A DNA stretch of 64,000 bases, taken from Gardnerella coleohominis (GTDB taxonomy: Bacteria; Actinomycetota; Actinomycetes; Actinomycetales; Bifidobacteriaceae). Positions 25,218 through 34,187 of the stretch are shown here, piece by piece. The position numbers and the translations under genes were made by a program. The DNA is taken from contig NZ_MNLH01000002.1 of the NCBI RefSeq assembly GCF_002896555.1, positions 248,001-312,000 on the forward strand. The letters run 5' to 3'. The notes beneath the pieces are model-generated. The model was not told where the DNA came from and searched no databases. It saw nothing but the letters and a program-made list of their open reading frames with translations. Numbering within the stretch: the first letter of the stretch is position 1; each line of letters opens with the position of its first letter.

Positions 25218-27806
25218 ATGACATGCGTTGGAGGTAGATACCAGCTACTTGGAGAGCTTGGTCGCGGTGGCACGTCTACAGTGTTTCTTGCTGTAGATAA
25301 CGTGTTGCAGCGAACTTGGGCTGTAAAAGAAGTTATTTTAGGTTCAAATCCTAATCGTGATTTTGTTATGAACGCTTTGAAAGCGGAAATTTCCATTTTA
25401 AATCGTTGCGATCATCCTCTTATACCTCGCATTGTTAACTATTTTGAAGAAAATAATCGCGCTTATATAGTGAGAGATTATGTTCAAGGAAATTCTCTTT
25501 CATATATTGTTGCTAAAAATGGTGCTCAAAATGCTGAATTTGTGATCAAAATTGGCTTGGAATTATGCGACATATTGAAGTATCTTCATAACTTGCATCC
25601 TTGTGTAATTTATGGCGATATGAAGCCAGCAAATGTGATAATAAACAACGAGAATCATGTAAAACTTATAGATTTCGGAGCTTCTCAAGAGTTGAGAACA
25701 ATACGTGATATAAGTTCAAATGATTATGGTAATGCTATTTTTGCGACTAAAAGTTTTTCTGCTCCTGAGCAATTAGATAAGCGCGCAAATATAACTGTTC
25801 AATCAGATATTTATGCATTAGCTGCAACTTTGGGATATGTGCTTTTAGGTAAAAAAGTTGAATTCGATAAGCGCACTGGCAAAATCGGTTTTTCTTATAT
25901 GCTTAATGAGCGTGAGTCTGAAAATAATATGCATAAGCGAGCTGATTTAGATTTAACTTCTAAATTATGCAAGATTGTAGAATGCGGTATGTGCGCTGAT
26001 CCTATGCATAGGTATCGTTCTTGCGATGATATGATGAATGACTTACTTATATTGCAAAAATTATTAAGTAAGTATAAGTCTTGCGCTATTTCTGAGATTA
26101 ATGCTGTTTCGGATGCTGATACCGTCGCTAGTGTTGCTGCAGTTTCGAATGTTGCTGCCGTCTCTGGGATTGGTGCCGTATCGGATGCTGTTACCGTCTC
26201 GAATGTTTCTACAGTTTCGAATGCTGCTACAGTTGCGAAGAGTGCTTCTACAGTTTCTGGTATCAATAATGTTTCTGCGGCTAGTACGGTTTCTGCGTCT
26301 AATAATCAAACTTCTGATTCAGAATCGTGTGATGATAATTCATACGATTTTAAAGAAGATCATAGTAATAATTCATTTAAAGATGAGTTGTGCGAAGAAG
26401 AAACTGGAAAAGATTTTTCGAGTTGCGAGAAAAAGTCGTATGCAAGCAGAAGGGAGCGCACGGCTAATAAGAGGAAGAACTTTGTGCGAATTTTAGCGCT
26501 AGTTCTTTCTGGAGCTTTGTGCTTTGTTCTAAGTCCTGTGAGTTTTGCTGTATCTCAACGCGTGAGAAATGAAAATTATGACAATAATATTCGCAATTGC
26601 GTTTCTGCTTTAACTTCTAAAGAAGCTGAAATGTATTGCGTGCGTGCGATAAGTGATGAATCAATGCCGATGACTCCTGTGCTTAAATTATTGGAGTATT
26701 ATTGCAAAGATTATCGCTGGGATGAAAGTGAAATAGTTGCATTCAATAAGATTATTTCAACTTATGAAGCAAGATTGCGCAATCAACCTGAACTATGGTC
26801 TAAGCTTTCTTTTGAGATAGGTAAGGCCTATTGGTTTTATGCTTTTGATTTCTTTAAGTCAGAAAATTTTGAGGATGAATCTGAAGTAGATGCGAATAAT
26901 TCTGAAATTAGTGATTCTAAGAGCGGGCGTAATTATAAGACTGATGATTTTAGTAATGCGCGTGACAGTAATTCGCGCGACGATAATTTGAATAATTCAG
27001 ATATTTCAGAAAAAGAGTATGCAGAAGATGTTTATAAAGCTGTTGGTTGGTTTGAAGAAGCTTTAAATAGTGAGGATTCTTCAAATTATGAGCTTATTAA
27101 ACTATATAAGTCTGTCGCCAAATCGTATTTGCAGCTAATTAGAGAATCCAGTGAGGAATCAAAATATTCTACTGATAATTTAGTTAATTCTTCTGAAGAT
27201 TCTACTAATCAGAACAGTGAGTTGAGCTATGCGCAAAATCAGCAAAAGAAATCGTATTATCGCGACTTTTGTGATTGCCTTATAAGGCTGCTTAAAAAGA
27301 CTTATGAAAATAATAATGCAGCTTTGCGTATTGGTATGGCTGAAGTTGCTGTGGATAGTGCTCAATTCTTGGACGCGACTTTAGATGATGAAAACGATAA
27401 AAATAGCGTGCAAAAAACTTATGAGTTAGCTTATGGTTTAGCGCAGTCTACTAATACTACAAGTCGCATTCTTGAATCTCGAAAGCAACAATTGCTAAGT
27501 ATTTATGAAGTTATCAAAGAAAATGTGGGTGTTGCTGATAATAAATCTGAATACAAAGATGCAAATAATAAAGAAGTAAATAGTAAAAAATCAAATAGTA
27601 AAAAGTCAAATCAAAATAATGCAGATAAAGGAATACTCATAGATAAAAAAGATATAAATACTCATAAATATGCAGATACAGGTGGAGTTTATATCAACGA
27701 TGACGCTAAAGGAGGTGATGGCAATGATTTTAAAGGAATGAGTTGGAGTAGTACACGAGTCAAATCAAATAAAAATGTGAAGCAAAAGACTACTAAGCGC
27801 AACTAA
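25218..27806 (+). CDS. Transmembrane Ser/Thr protein kinase
   Basis: 862 residues from ATG 25218, chosen for TTGGGG 6 nt upstream; an in-frame GTG at 25191 is the alternative. The kinase domain (about residues 5-270) has LGRGGTSTVF (P-loop), AVKEV (lysine), YGDMKPANVI (catalytic loop; the usual HRD is YGD, so the catalytic Asp is kept but the Arg is not), LIDFGAS (DFG) and FSAPEQ (APE). A Val/Ser/Thr-rich linker repeats TVSNVSTVSNAATV (about 300-350). One membrane helix lies near 421-443, then a 420-residue Ser/Asn/Asp-rich helical outer domain. Cytoplasmic kinase with external sensor is inferred. Two further membrane-protein genes follow in the same direction. Confidence 0.85.
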   Translation: MTCVGGRYQLLGELGRGGTSTVFLAVDNVLQRTWAVKEVILGSNPNRDFVMNALKAEISILNRCDHPLIPRIVNYFEENNRAYIVRDYVQGNSLSYIVAKNGAQNAEFVIKIGLELCDILKYLHNLHPCVIYGDMKPANVIINNENHVKLIDFGASQELRTIRDISSNDYGNAIFATKSFSAPEQLDKRANITVQSDIYALAATLGYVLLGKKVEFDKRTGKIGFSYMLNERESENNMHKRADLDLTSKLCKIVECGMCADPMHRYRSCDDMMNDLLILQKLLSKYKSCAISEINAVSDADTVASVAAVSNVAAVSGIGAVSDAVTVSNVSTVSNAATVAKSASTVSGINNVSAASTVSASNNQTSDSESCDDNSYDFKEDHSNNSFKDELCEEETGKDFSSCEKKSYASRRERTANKRKNFVRILALVLSGALCFVLSPVSFAVSQRVRNENYDNNIRNCVSALTSKEAEMYCVRAISDESMPMTPVLKLLEYYCKDYRWDESEIVAFNKIISTYEARLRNQPELWSKLSFEIGKAYWFYAFDFFKSENFEDESEVDANNSEISDSKSGRNYKTDDFSNARDSNSRDDNLNNSDISEKEYAEDVYKAVGWFEEALNSEDSSNYELIKLYKSVAKSYLQLIRESSEESKYSTDNLVNSSEDSTNQNSELSYAQNQQKKSYYRDFCDCLIRLLKKTYENNNAALRIGMAEVAVDSAQFLDATLDDENDKNSVQKTYELAYGLAQSTNTTSRILESRKQQLLSIYEVIKENVGVADNKSEYKDANNKEVNSKKSNSKKSNQNNADKGILIDKKDINTHKYADTGGVYINDDAKGGDGNDFKGMSWSSTRVKSNKNVKQKTTKRN

Positions 27807-27839
27807 ATAGTGGCTAAAAATAACTAAAACAAGGTGGCT

Positions 27840-27950
27840 GATTGCAGTTTAAACGGATTGCAATTTAGTTTATGTGAATCCAGTTTATGTGGATCCAGTT
27901 TAAGTGGATCCAGTTTAAGTGGATCACAGTAGTGGATTGCAGTTTAAGAA
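27840..27950 (+). repeat. Short tandem repeat before the small membrane protein
   Basis: Four imperfect copies of TGGATCCAGTTTAAG-type sequence. Confidence 0.6.
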
Positions 27951-27974
27951 TAGAGCTTTAAATAGGGGGAAAGT

Positions 27975-28358
27975 ATGACAGCTAATATGTGGAATATGTT
28001 GGGATATTCACTTCTGATAATGGGTGTGTTATTGTGCTTCGGAGCGTTCGCTTTGGCGAAGATTGCTGTGTTAAAGCGAGCTGTTAGTTCAGTTGGCACT
28101 TTAATTAAAACATCTGCAAGGCATGGTCAAAAATATTCATCATGCGCAAATCACCGTGGATTATCTATTTTTCAAAAGTTTCGTGAAAGTCGCGGAAGGC
28201 GCGTTATAGTTCGATCTAAAAAGCGGTTTTTGAGGGGTAATTTTTGTAGCAATAGTCGTCCTAGATCTTCTAGTCTAAGACAAATTTCTTTGCGTACAAG
28301 TAACTCTAAGAATTCTGGCGTTAATCGTGTAAATAAACGTTTGCTTTGTCTTGTGTGA
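27975..28358 (+). CDS. Small basic membrane protein of unknown function
   Basis: 127 residues with AGGGGGAAAGT before the ATG. One hydrophobic segment (about residues 8-30) followed by a strongly basic Arg/Ser/Lys tail. No family recognised. It sits between the membrane kinase and the bitopic surface protein in the same orientation and may belong to that module; the basic, Ser-rich cytoplasmic tail could be a kinase substrate, which is inference. The 168 bp before it hold four copies of a GGATCCAGTTTAAGT-like repeat. Confidence 0.6.
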   Translation: MTANMWNMLGYSLLIMGVLLCFGAFALAKIAVLKRAVSSVGTLIKTSARHGQKYSSCANHRGLSIFQKFRESRGRRVIVRSKKRFLRGNFCSNSRPRSSSLRQISLRTSNSKNSGVNRVNKRLLCLV

Positions 28359-28452
28359 GCGAATAAACGTAATGATTAATTAATTTATTTGTAGCTCTAA
28401 TTTAAATTCGAGCAAAAGTGTTTTGTATCTGTTTATTTGGGGGAATTTGATT

Positions 28453-30930
28453 ATGAAGAGGTTGGGTAAGCATAGTATTTATACATCCTCATCGCATAAA
28501 CGATGGGTGTATATTCCTATAGTTTTAATAGTTATTATTTCTTGGATGTGTATGAATGAAACGCATATTAATGCATTTTTGCATGATGCGAAGTCTTCTT
28601 CTGCAATGGCTGAAGGTAACGAATTGCGTAATTCTAATGATTTGCGTAATTCTAATGATTCGCGTCCGAGTAGTGATTTGCGTGATTTTGATTTTCGCGG
28701 ATTTAGAAATTTACATGTTAAAAATGTGGATTTTCGCGGTGAAAATGATACGAAAATATCTAATAAAAGCATGTTTGCTTTCGCTCACGCATATGTGCGC
28801 TTAAAAATTACTATAGATGGATTTACAAGAGAGTTTGCTAAAAATCTTAAAACTGTGCGAGTTAATATACCGAGCTATAACTCGACTAATAATTCTCGTT
28901 TGTATAGGAATTTTCTAGCATTATCGGAAGATGTTGAAGTTAATTACAAAGAGAATCCTCAAATTAAGTCGCTTCCTTTAGATGCGCTTACGAGTTATAC
29001 GATTAACTTAACTCTTAAAAACGAAGGCATATATGATTTATCTAAGATAACTGTGAAGTCTGTTTCTCTTAGGTATCCTTCGCATTATCGCATTTATTCT
29101 AATTCAAAGAATTATGATTCTGAAAATAATGCGGATAATGTTATTTCCGGTAATGGTATTTCTGGTAATGGTATCGGGGATGATGGTATTTCCGGTAATG
29201 TTGTTGCGGATAATAGCAGTTTGTCTATTAGCAATTTTGATAATAATCAAAGTTTTATTCGTTACATAGTAATTGACAATACGCGTCCGAAAATATCTGT
29301 TAAATACGAAGATAATAATTCTCGAGATATGCAATATTTCAATACTCGTAGAATCGCGCATGTAACAATTCAAGATGAGAATTTTGCTTTAGTTAAGAGC
29401 CTAAATCCTTCGATGCCTATAGCAGTTAATTCTTTTAACAATAACAAGGTAATTCTTACTGCTTCTGATTTTACTAAAGAGGATACAAGCAAGAAATGGC
29501 ATGCGACAGCGAATTATGACGACGGATTTTGGTGCGTGCTATATGGATTTGTAGATCTTTCTGGGAATAAGTCAGAAATATTAAAAAATTCATTTATTGT
29601 AGACAGTAGAGCTTCTAATGCTGGTATTACGAATACTGGTAGCAATGAAAAGCGTAACAGTGGTTCTCGTGATGCTGGTTCTCGTGTCAGTGGTTCTCGC
29701 GACAATGGTTCTCGCGACGGTGATGTTGATTCTAGTAATAGTGATTCTATACGTAGTGATGCTGCTACTGATCGTAATAGGGCTTCTGCTGTGAACAATG
29801 ATTCAAATAATAATACTCGTAATTCCAATGATTCTAAGTCTTCATCGGCGAATGTTGGAAATTCTAAAAGTGCTAAAAAAGAAGCTACTAACGAAAATCT
29901 GAATAAAAGTAATAAAGCTAGAAAAGATGATCTCGTAGAAAAGTCTGTTAAGACCAGTGCGAAAATTAAGCGTTCTTCGAATAATACGGCAAATAGTGCG
30001 GCAAATGGTTCGGCGAATAAGAGAGTGAGTCAGAAAGTTAGTGTAAAAGGTAGTCAGAAAGGTAGCCAAAAAGGTAGTCAGAAAACTATCCAAAAAGGTA
30101 GTCAGAAAGTTGGGAGAAAAGATTCTCTAAAGTCTGCTCATAATCGCAAATCTGATGATATCAATAAGCGAGATAGTAGTCCAAAACGCGTTGAAGAATC
30201 TGATGCTTCTGATGCGTCTAGTGCGTCTAAAAGACAAGAGAAAGATGAGGATTCTTCTAATAAAACAGTGCAAAAAACTAAAGATAAAAGTGCTGAAAAG
30301 AATGAAAACGATTCTGAAGTTAGTAATACAAAATCAAATAAAAGCGTTAAGAAAAATAAGAATGTTTCACGAAGTGTTTATAGATTGCATCCTAGATGGA
30401 AAGCAATATTAAAAGATCATAATCGAGCTATGCCGCATGACATGGCGGATGCTATAAGGTTAAATCGCAGTGCAAGAAAGTCTTACGCTAAAAAGGATTC
30501 TTCTAAACGCGCTTCTGCAGATTCGTCTAATAAATCGAGTACTAAATCTAAGAAATCTTCTGGGGATTCAGCCAATCATGATGATTCTGAAGAATATAGT
30601 GCTAATAAAGATAAAACGAGCGATAAAGATAGCGATAGTGATAAAGGTGATGATATCGATAAAGATAGCGGATCTAAAAGCGATGATGATAAGAATAGTG
30701 AGGATTCTAAAGATAAAAATAAAGATGATTCAGAAAATCAGGGGGAAATTTCGAATGAGCATTCCAATAAGAAGCTAATGTCTGAAGATAAATCATTCTC
30801 AAACAATCCTTCTAAAAACAATAATGCTGGATTATTAATTGCAATTGCCGTAATAATTGTTAGTGTTTCTGGCGTTTGTGTAGTTGGATATTTTGTTTAT
30901 CGTCATGACGGGAAGCTTTTTGGGAATTAA
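28453..30930 (+). CDS. Large bitopic surface protein with Ig-like domain and Ser/Lys/Asp-rich stalk
   Basis: 825 residues from ATG 28453 (GGGGG 7 nt upstream; the in-frame TTG at 28423 is unlikely). A membrane anchor at about residues 17-36 is followed by an ordered part (about 100-385) with VRLKITIDGF, SYTINLTLKNEGIYDL, IDNTRPKISVKYEDNNSR, RIAHVTIQDENF and WHATANYDDGFWCVLYGFVD. These are strands of bacterial Ig-like domains like those in Firmicutes surface proteins. The rest to residue 785 is disordered: GSRDNGSRDG and KGSQKGSQKGSQK repeats, then Ser/Asp/Lys-rich. A second membrane helix (about 793-814) precedes YRHDGKLFGN. Function unknown; it may be a cell-surface partner of the upstream kinase. 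Confidence 0.75.
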   Translation: MKRLGKHSIYTSSSHKRWVYIPIVLIVIISWMCMNETHINAFLHDAKSSSAMAEGNELRNSNDLRNSNDSRPSSDLRDFDFRGFRNLHVKNVDFRGENDTKISNKSMFAFAHAYVRLKITIDGFTREFAKNLKTVRVNIPSYNSTNNSRLYRNFLALSEDVEVNYKENPQIKSLPLDALTSYTINLTLKNEGIYDLSKITVKSVSLRYPSHYRIYSNSKNYDSENNADNVISGNGISGNGIGDDGISGNVVADNSSLSISNFDNNQSFIRYIVIDNTRPKISVKYEDNNSRDMQYFNTRRIAHVTIQDENFALVKSLNPSMPIAVNSFNNNKVILTASDFTKEDTSKKWHATANYDDGFWCVLYGFVDLSGNKSEILKNSFIVDSRASNAGITNTGSNEKRNSGSRDAGSRVSGSRDNGSRDGDVDSSNSDSIRSDAATDRNRASAVNNDSNNNTRNSNDSKSSSANVGNSKSAKKEATNENLNKSNKARKDDLVEKSVKTSAKIKRSSNNTANSAANGSANKRVSQKVSVKGSQKGSQKGSQKTIQKGSQKVGRKDSLKSAHNRKSDDINKRDSSPKRVEESDASDASSASKRQEKDEDSSNKTVQKTKDKSAEKNENDSEVSNTKSNKSVKKNKNVSRSVYRLHPRWKAILKDHNRAMPHDMADAIRLNRSARKSYAKKDSSKRASADSSNKSSTKSKKSSGDSANHDDSEEYSANKDKTSDKDSDSDKGDDIDKDSGSKSDDDKNSEDSKDKNKDDSENQGEISNEHSNKKLMSEDKSFSNNPSKNNNAGLLIAIAVIIVSVSGVCVVGYFVYRHDGKLFGN

Positions 30931-30963
30931 CCTTGAAATAACCCAAATAACCACGAATTTTAT

Positions 30964-31004
30964 AATAAAAAAGCCCGCCGCGGTGGAATGAGTGCAGCGG
31001 GCTT
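30964..31004 (-). terminator. Terminator of tRNA-Ala (minus strand)
   Basis: AAGCCCGC(C/T)GC-type arms (30971-31004) with an A-run on the plus strand at its left, giving a T-run on the minus strand. It may also stop the plus-strand gene ending at 30930. Confidence 0.8.
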
Positions 31005-31006
31005 AG

Positions 31007-31079
31007 TGGAGCTAATGGTAATCGAAACCACGACCTCTTCGATGCGAACGAAGCGCTCTACCAACTGAGCTATAGCCCC
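31007..31079 (-). tRNA. tRNA-Ala (CGC)
   Basis: Reads from 31079 to 31007 on the minus strand: acceptor GGGGCTA with TAGCTCC, anticodon stem CTTCG/CGAAG around TTCGCAT (anticodon CGC), discriminator A. CCA is not encoded. Confidence 0.93.
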
Positions 31080-31380
31080 AATATCTTACGACAACTCTCC
31101 AAGGTTACTACAAAATTTATATAAGCACAACGAGGTTCGTATATAGGCTATCGGTGTGTCGCGTACGAGCGGCGGTATTGCAACGTTTTGTGGCGCGACG
31201 ACCTGCTTGAGCGTTAAAGCATAGTGCGCGAAAGCAATTCGGAGCGGAAACTCGCTCAAGTTGGAAGTCCAGTGGACTTTCAACGCAAGTGAGGTCTGCC
31301 TGAGTCAGTAAAGACAAAGGCAGGGTGATTTATTTGGTATTGCATTTGGAGTTTGGTCGTGACTATTCCTAAATCTATGA
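31080..31380. other. Spacer tRNA-Ala to DedA gene
   Basis: Upstream region of the tRNA plus the second copy of the dispersed repeat. No gene is supported; small open frames here are repeat-derived. Confidence 0.6.
31200..31311 (-). repeat. Dispersed repeat, copy 2 (palindromic core)
   Basis: Reverse complement of this segment matches 1465-1570: GCGTTGAAAGTCCACTGGAC, GCTTTAACGCTCAAGCA and surrounding sequence. The palindromic core is at about 31264-31284. Confidence 0.65.
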
Positions 31381-32070
31381 CTATTCCTTATTAGAATCGT
31401 CATTTTTCTTTGCTTTATGAGCAATATGAGCTTTAATCAGACCTATAAAAGTAGGGATAAGCGATAATAGTAAAATCGCAACGATTACTAATTCAAAATT
31501 TTTCTGCACAAAAGGTATGTTTCCAAAGAAATATCCAAGTAAAGTAAAAAGTGAAGACCATGTTATTGCGCCAAGAATCGAATATGGCGTGAATCTTATC
31601 CACTTCATGCCAGAAATCCCAGAAATAAACGGCATAAATGTGCGAATAAACGGGAAGAACCTACCCATGAATACTGCTAAAGGTCCCCACTTGTCAATCA
31701 TCTTTTCTGTTTTCGCAAGTCGCTCAGGAGTAAGAGCCTTAACCATACCTGATTCAACTATTTTGCGTCCGAAGAAATGGCCTATCATGTAGTTGCATTG
31801 ATCGCCAATAATTGGGGCAAGCCAAACAACACAAAGTAATAATGGAAGTGGCAATGCGACGTTACCAGTTTTAACGTCTGGTGCTGCAAAAACTCCAGCC
31901 GCAAACAACAATGAATCGCCTGGCAAAAATGGGAAGAACACAACTCCAGTTTCAATAAAAATTACTAAGAATATAATCCCTAGGGCTGGTGCTGTGCCCA
32001 TGGCAATCCAGCCAGCTATGGCTGAGTGTGGATTTTTGAGAAGATTAGCAATAAAATCAATGAATCCCAT
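31381..32070 (-). CDS. DedA-family membrane protein
   Basis: 229 residues from ATG 32070, preceded by AGGAT; an upstream in-frame ATG would add eight residues. Five or six hydrophobic segments with the family blocks FIETGVVFFPFLPGDSLLFA (residues about 47-66), GDQCNYMIGHFFGRK and GRFFPFIRTFMPFISGISGM, where the Arg pair is functionally important in DedA proteins. DedA proteins act in membrane homeostasis and lipid carrier flipping (undecaprenyl phosphate or phospholipid), depending on proton motive force. Exact substrate is not predictable. A Lys-rich cytoplasmic tail ends the protein. Confidence 0.9.
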   Translation of the reverse strand: MGFIDFIANLLKNPHSAIAGWIAMGTAPALGIIFLVIFIETGVVFFPFLPGDSLLFAAGVFAAPDVKTGNVALPLPLLLCVVWLAPIIGDQCNYMIGHFFGRKIVESGMVKALTPERLAKTEKMIDKWGPLAVFMGRFFPFIRTFMPFISGISGMKWIRFTPYSILGAITWSSLFTLLGYFFGNIPFVQKNFELVIVAILLLSLIPTFIGLIKAHIAHKAKKNDDSNKE

Positions 32071-32282
32071 GAATATCCTGTCGTATGGCTGCAACGATGC
32101 TATTGAAACGTTGCATATGTCAATTAACTCGGACTACTAATTATATTGCAATGCTTCAACTTAAGAAGTTTTGCAAATGTGCATATAAGCGTACACTCGT
32201 ATAAAATATGGTGATAGATAAAGGTAAATTTTGTGACGTAAAATATAAAGTGTTACAGTAAATGGGAAGGAGTTCGGCTGAT

Positions 32283-32951
32283 ATGAAGACTAAAGTAAAT
32301 AGTGATAAAAAGTCTGAATCTGTAGAGGAAAATTATTCTATTTCTAATTCTGTAGATATGTCAAAGCCGGATGAGGAGCTTTCTATTGCAGATATTTCGC
32401 GTAAAAACTCTAATCCTAAATGGGTAGCTTTATACGTAGTTGTTTTGCTTGTAGCTATTATTGCTCCGTATTGGGAAGGTAGAACTCTTGCGGCAAATAA
32501 TACAAATTGGGTTATAGATAATTTTTCAGTTCTTTCGCCAGCTGGAGTTGTTTTTATTTCTTGGATTGTTACTGTAACGCTGTTTACTTGTTTGGCTATG
32601 ACTGTTATTGAGCCAAAACAGTGGATATGGAGAATTGGCTTACTCGTATTTTTGGCATTTGAACAATTTATTGCTGGATTGTGCTTGTTGCGATTAAGTT
32701 TCTGGTATTCTACTCATGTTGTTTACGGTGCTTCAGCTGCTTTGGCGAATGCTGCTAATCTTGGAATTATATCTGCTGGATTTGGTGTTGCTGCGTTTGC
32801 AATATTATTTGTTGGATTACTCGTTGTAGTGCCTAAAAAATCGCGCCTTAACGTATTTACGAGAAGCTGGGCATCTTTCCTTATGTTCTACACTGTTGAA
32901 GTTATTTCAATATTAATAGTTTTGTTTGGCGGTTTTCTAACAGCAATGTAG
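32283..32951 (+). CDS. Four-helix membrane protein of unknown function
   Basis: 222 residues from ATG 32283, using GGAAGGAG 10 nt upstream; the ATG at 32262 lacks a site. A polar N-terminal 47 residues (Ser/Asp/Lys-rich) precede hydrophobic segments at about residues 50-66, 88-111, 118-140, 152-186 and 196-220. The loop NTNWVIDNFSVLSPAG lies between the first two. No recognised family. It stands alone between the divergent DedA gene and rpsO. Confidence 0.65.
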   Translation: MKTKVNSDKKSESVEENYSISNSVDMSKPDEELSIADISRKNSNPKWVALYVVVLLVAIIAPYWEGRTLAANNTNWVIDNFSVLSPAGVVFISWIVTVTLFTCLAMTVIEPKQWIWRIGLLVFLAFEQFIAGLCLLRLSFWYSTHVVYGASAALANAANLGIISAGFGVAAFAILFVGLLVVVPKKSRLNVFTRSWASFLMFYTVEVISILIVLFGGFLTAM

Positions 32952-33134
32952 TTGATGCAGCTAATGCAAAATTGGATTGTAGTTGAATTTTATTTTGCGC
33001 TTAGAATTTTTGCGTTCATATATTAATTTGTTCTCGCTTAGCTGTAACATTGAAACTCGGCGTGTAACGCCCGCGGATTGAGAGCGCTACAACATGAGGT
33101 TGTGGCACCGCGCAGTGATATTAAGGAGGACGCC

Positions 33135-33404
33135 GTGGCATTAACGGCTGAAGATAAGAAGAATATTATCAACGAATACGCGACGCACGAGGGTGACACG
33201 GGTTCCCCAGAAGTGCAGGTCGCTTTGTTGAGCAAGCGCATTGCTGATCTCACTGAGCATTTGAAGGAGCACAAGCACGATCATCATTCTCGTCGTGGTT
33301 TGCTTCTTATGGTTGGTGATCGTCGTCGTCTTCTTGATTATTTGAAGCGCGTTGACATCAATCGCTATCGTTCTTTGATTGAACGACTTGGCTTGCGTCG
33401 ATAA
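33135..33404 (+). CDS. rpsO: 30S ribosomal protein S15
   Basis: 89 residues from GTG 33135 with AAGGAGGA 5-6 nt upstream. [51 protein letters not shown] and the C-terminal [14 protein letters not shown] are conserved S15 sequence. It binds the central domain of 16S rRNA. As in many bacteria, rpsO is upstream of pnp, here separated by a terminator and a 780-bp repeat-rich spacer. The 180 bp before the start are the place where S15 autoregulation would act; no specific structure is proposed. Confidence 0.97.
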   Translation: MALTAEDKKNIINEYATHEGDTGSPEVQVALLSKRIADLTEHLKEHKHDHHSRRGLLLMVGDRRRLLDYLKRVDINRYRSLIERLGLRR

Positions 33405-33412
33405 TCTTTTTT

Positions 33413-33443
33413 GACCCGGGTGTTATTATGCCCGGGTCTTTTT
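33413..33443 (+). terminator. Intrinsic terminator after rpsO
   Basis: GACCCGGG pairs with CCCGGGTC, followed by TTTTT. Confidence 0.9.
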
Positions 33444-33618
33444 GCATTTCTTCTGAGTTTTAAACATATTTGTTTGTGTGAAAAGCTTAGTAGAGAAGTG
33501 TAGGAGAGAAGCTTAAGAGGAAAACTTAAGAGAGAGAATCTTAGGAAAAAGTTTAAGAAGAAAACTTAAAAAACTTAAGAGAGAAAATCTTAAAAGCAAT
33601 AATTTAAGAGAGTAACTA

Positions 33619-33728
33619 TTGAGAGAGTCTTGAGAGAGTCTTGAGAGAGTCTTGAGAGAGTCTTGAGGGAGTCTTAAGAGAGTATTTAAAGAGTCTTGAG
33701 AGAGTCTTAAGAGAGTCTTGAGATAGTA
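33619..33728 (+). repeat. 11-bp tandem repeat upstream of pnp
   Basis: Eight copies of GAGTCTT within an 11-bp unit TGAGAGAGTCT, the first four perfect and the rest diverged. Related CTTAAGAG sequence extends to both sides. Confidence 0.85.
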
Positions 33729-34187
33729 ATTTAAGAGAATAAAGAAACTAAGAAGTTTGAGAGAGAAATAAAATCCTCAGAATAATTTAAATAATTCTGT
33801 AGATTTAAAATCTGGGAAGACAGAAAGTCTCGAGAAGAAAATAATAAAAGTTAAAATAATAAATTATAAATAAAATAATAGAGTAATAATTAAGGCAGTA
33901 AAATCTTTAATATATATTAAAGAAGATTGAATATTAAAACTTAATTAGTCTTTAATTCAGCACAATGTATTTGTAAATAGCGCTGAATTATTTTAATTTT
34001 ATAACTAAAAAATGAAGTATAACTAAATAAGGATGATTGAAGTAGCCGAAACAAAAAACACTACGAAATATTGGCGTAATGCAAGTGTTGCAAAGATTGC
34101 AAATATTCGCATATAGGTAATGATGCGAAGTCGTCAATGTTATTACGCATGTTGGTTGATTAGGTAAGTTAAGAAAAGGAGGAACCC

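Larger units (their letters stand above)
33405..34187. other. Repeat-rich spacer rpsO-pnp
   Basis: After the rpsO terminator the plus strand is strongly purine-rich, first with irregular CTTAAGAG repeats (33480-33600), then a tandem array, then AT-rich sequence containing the pnp promoter. No gene seen. Confidence 0.6.
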
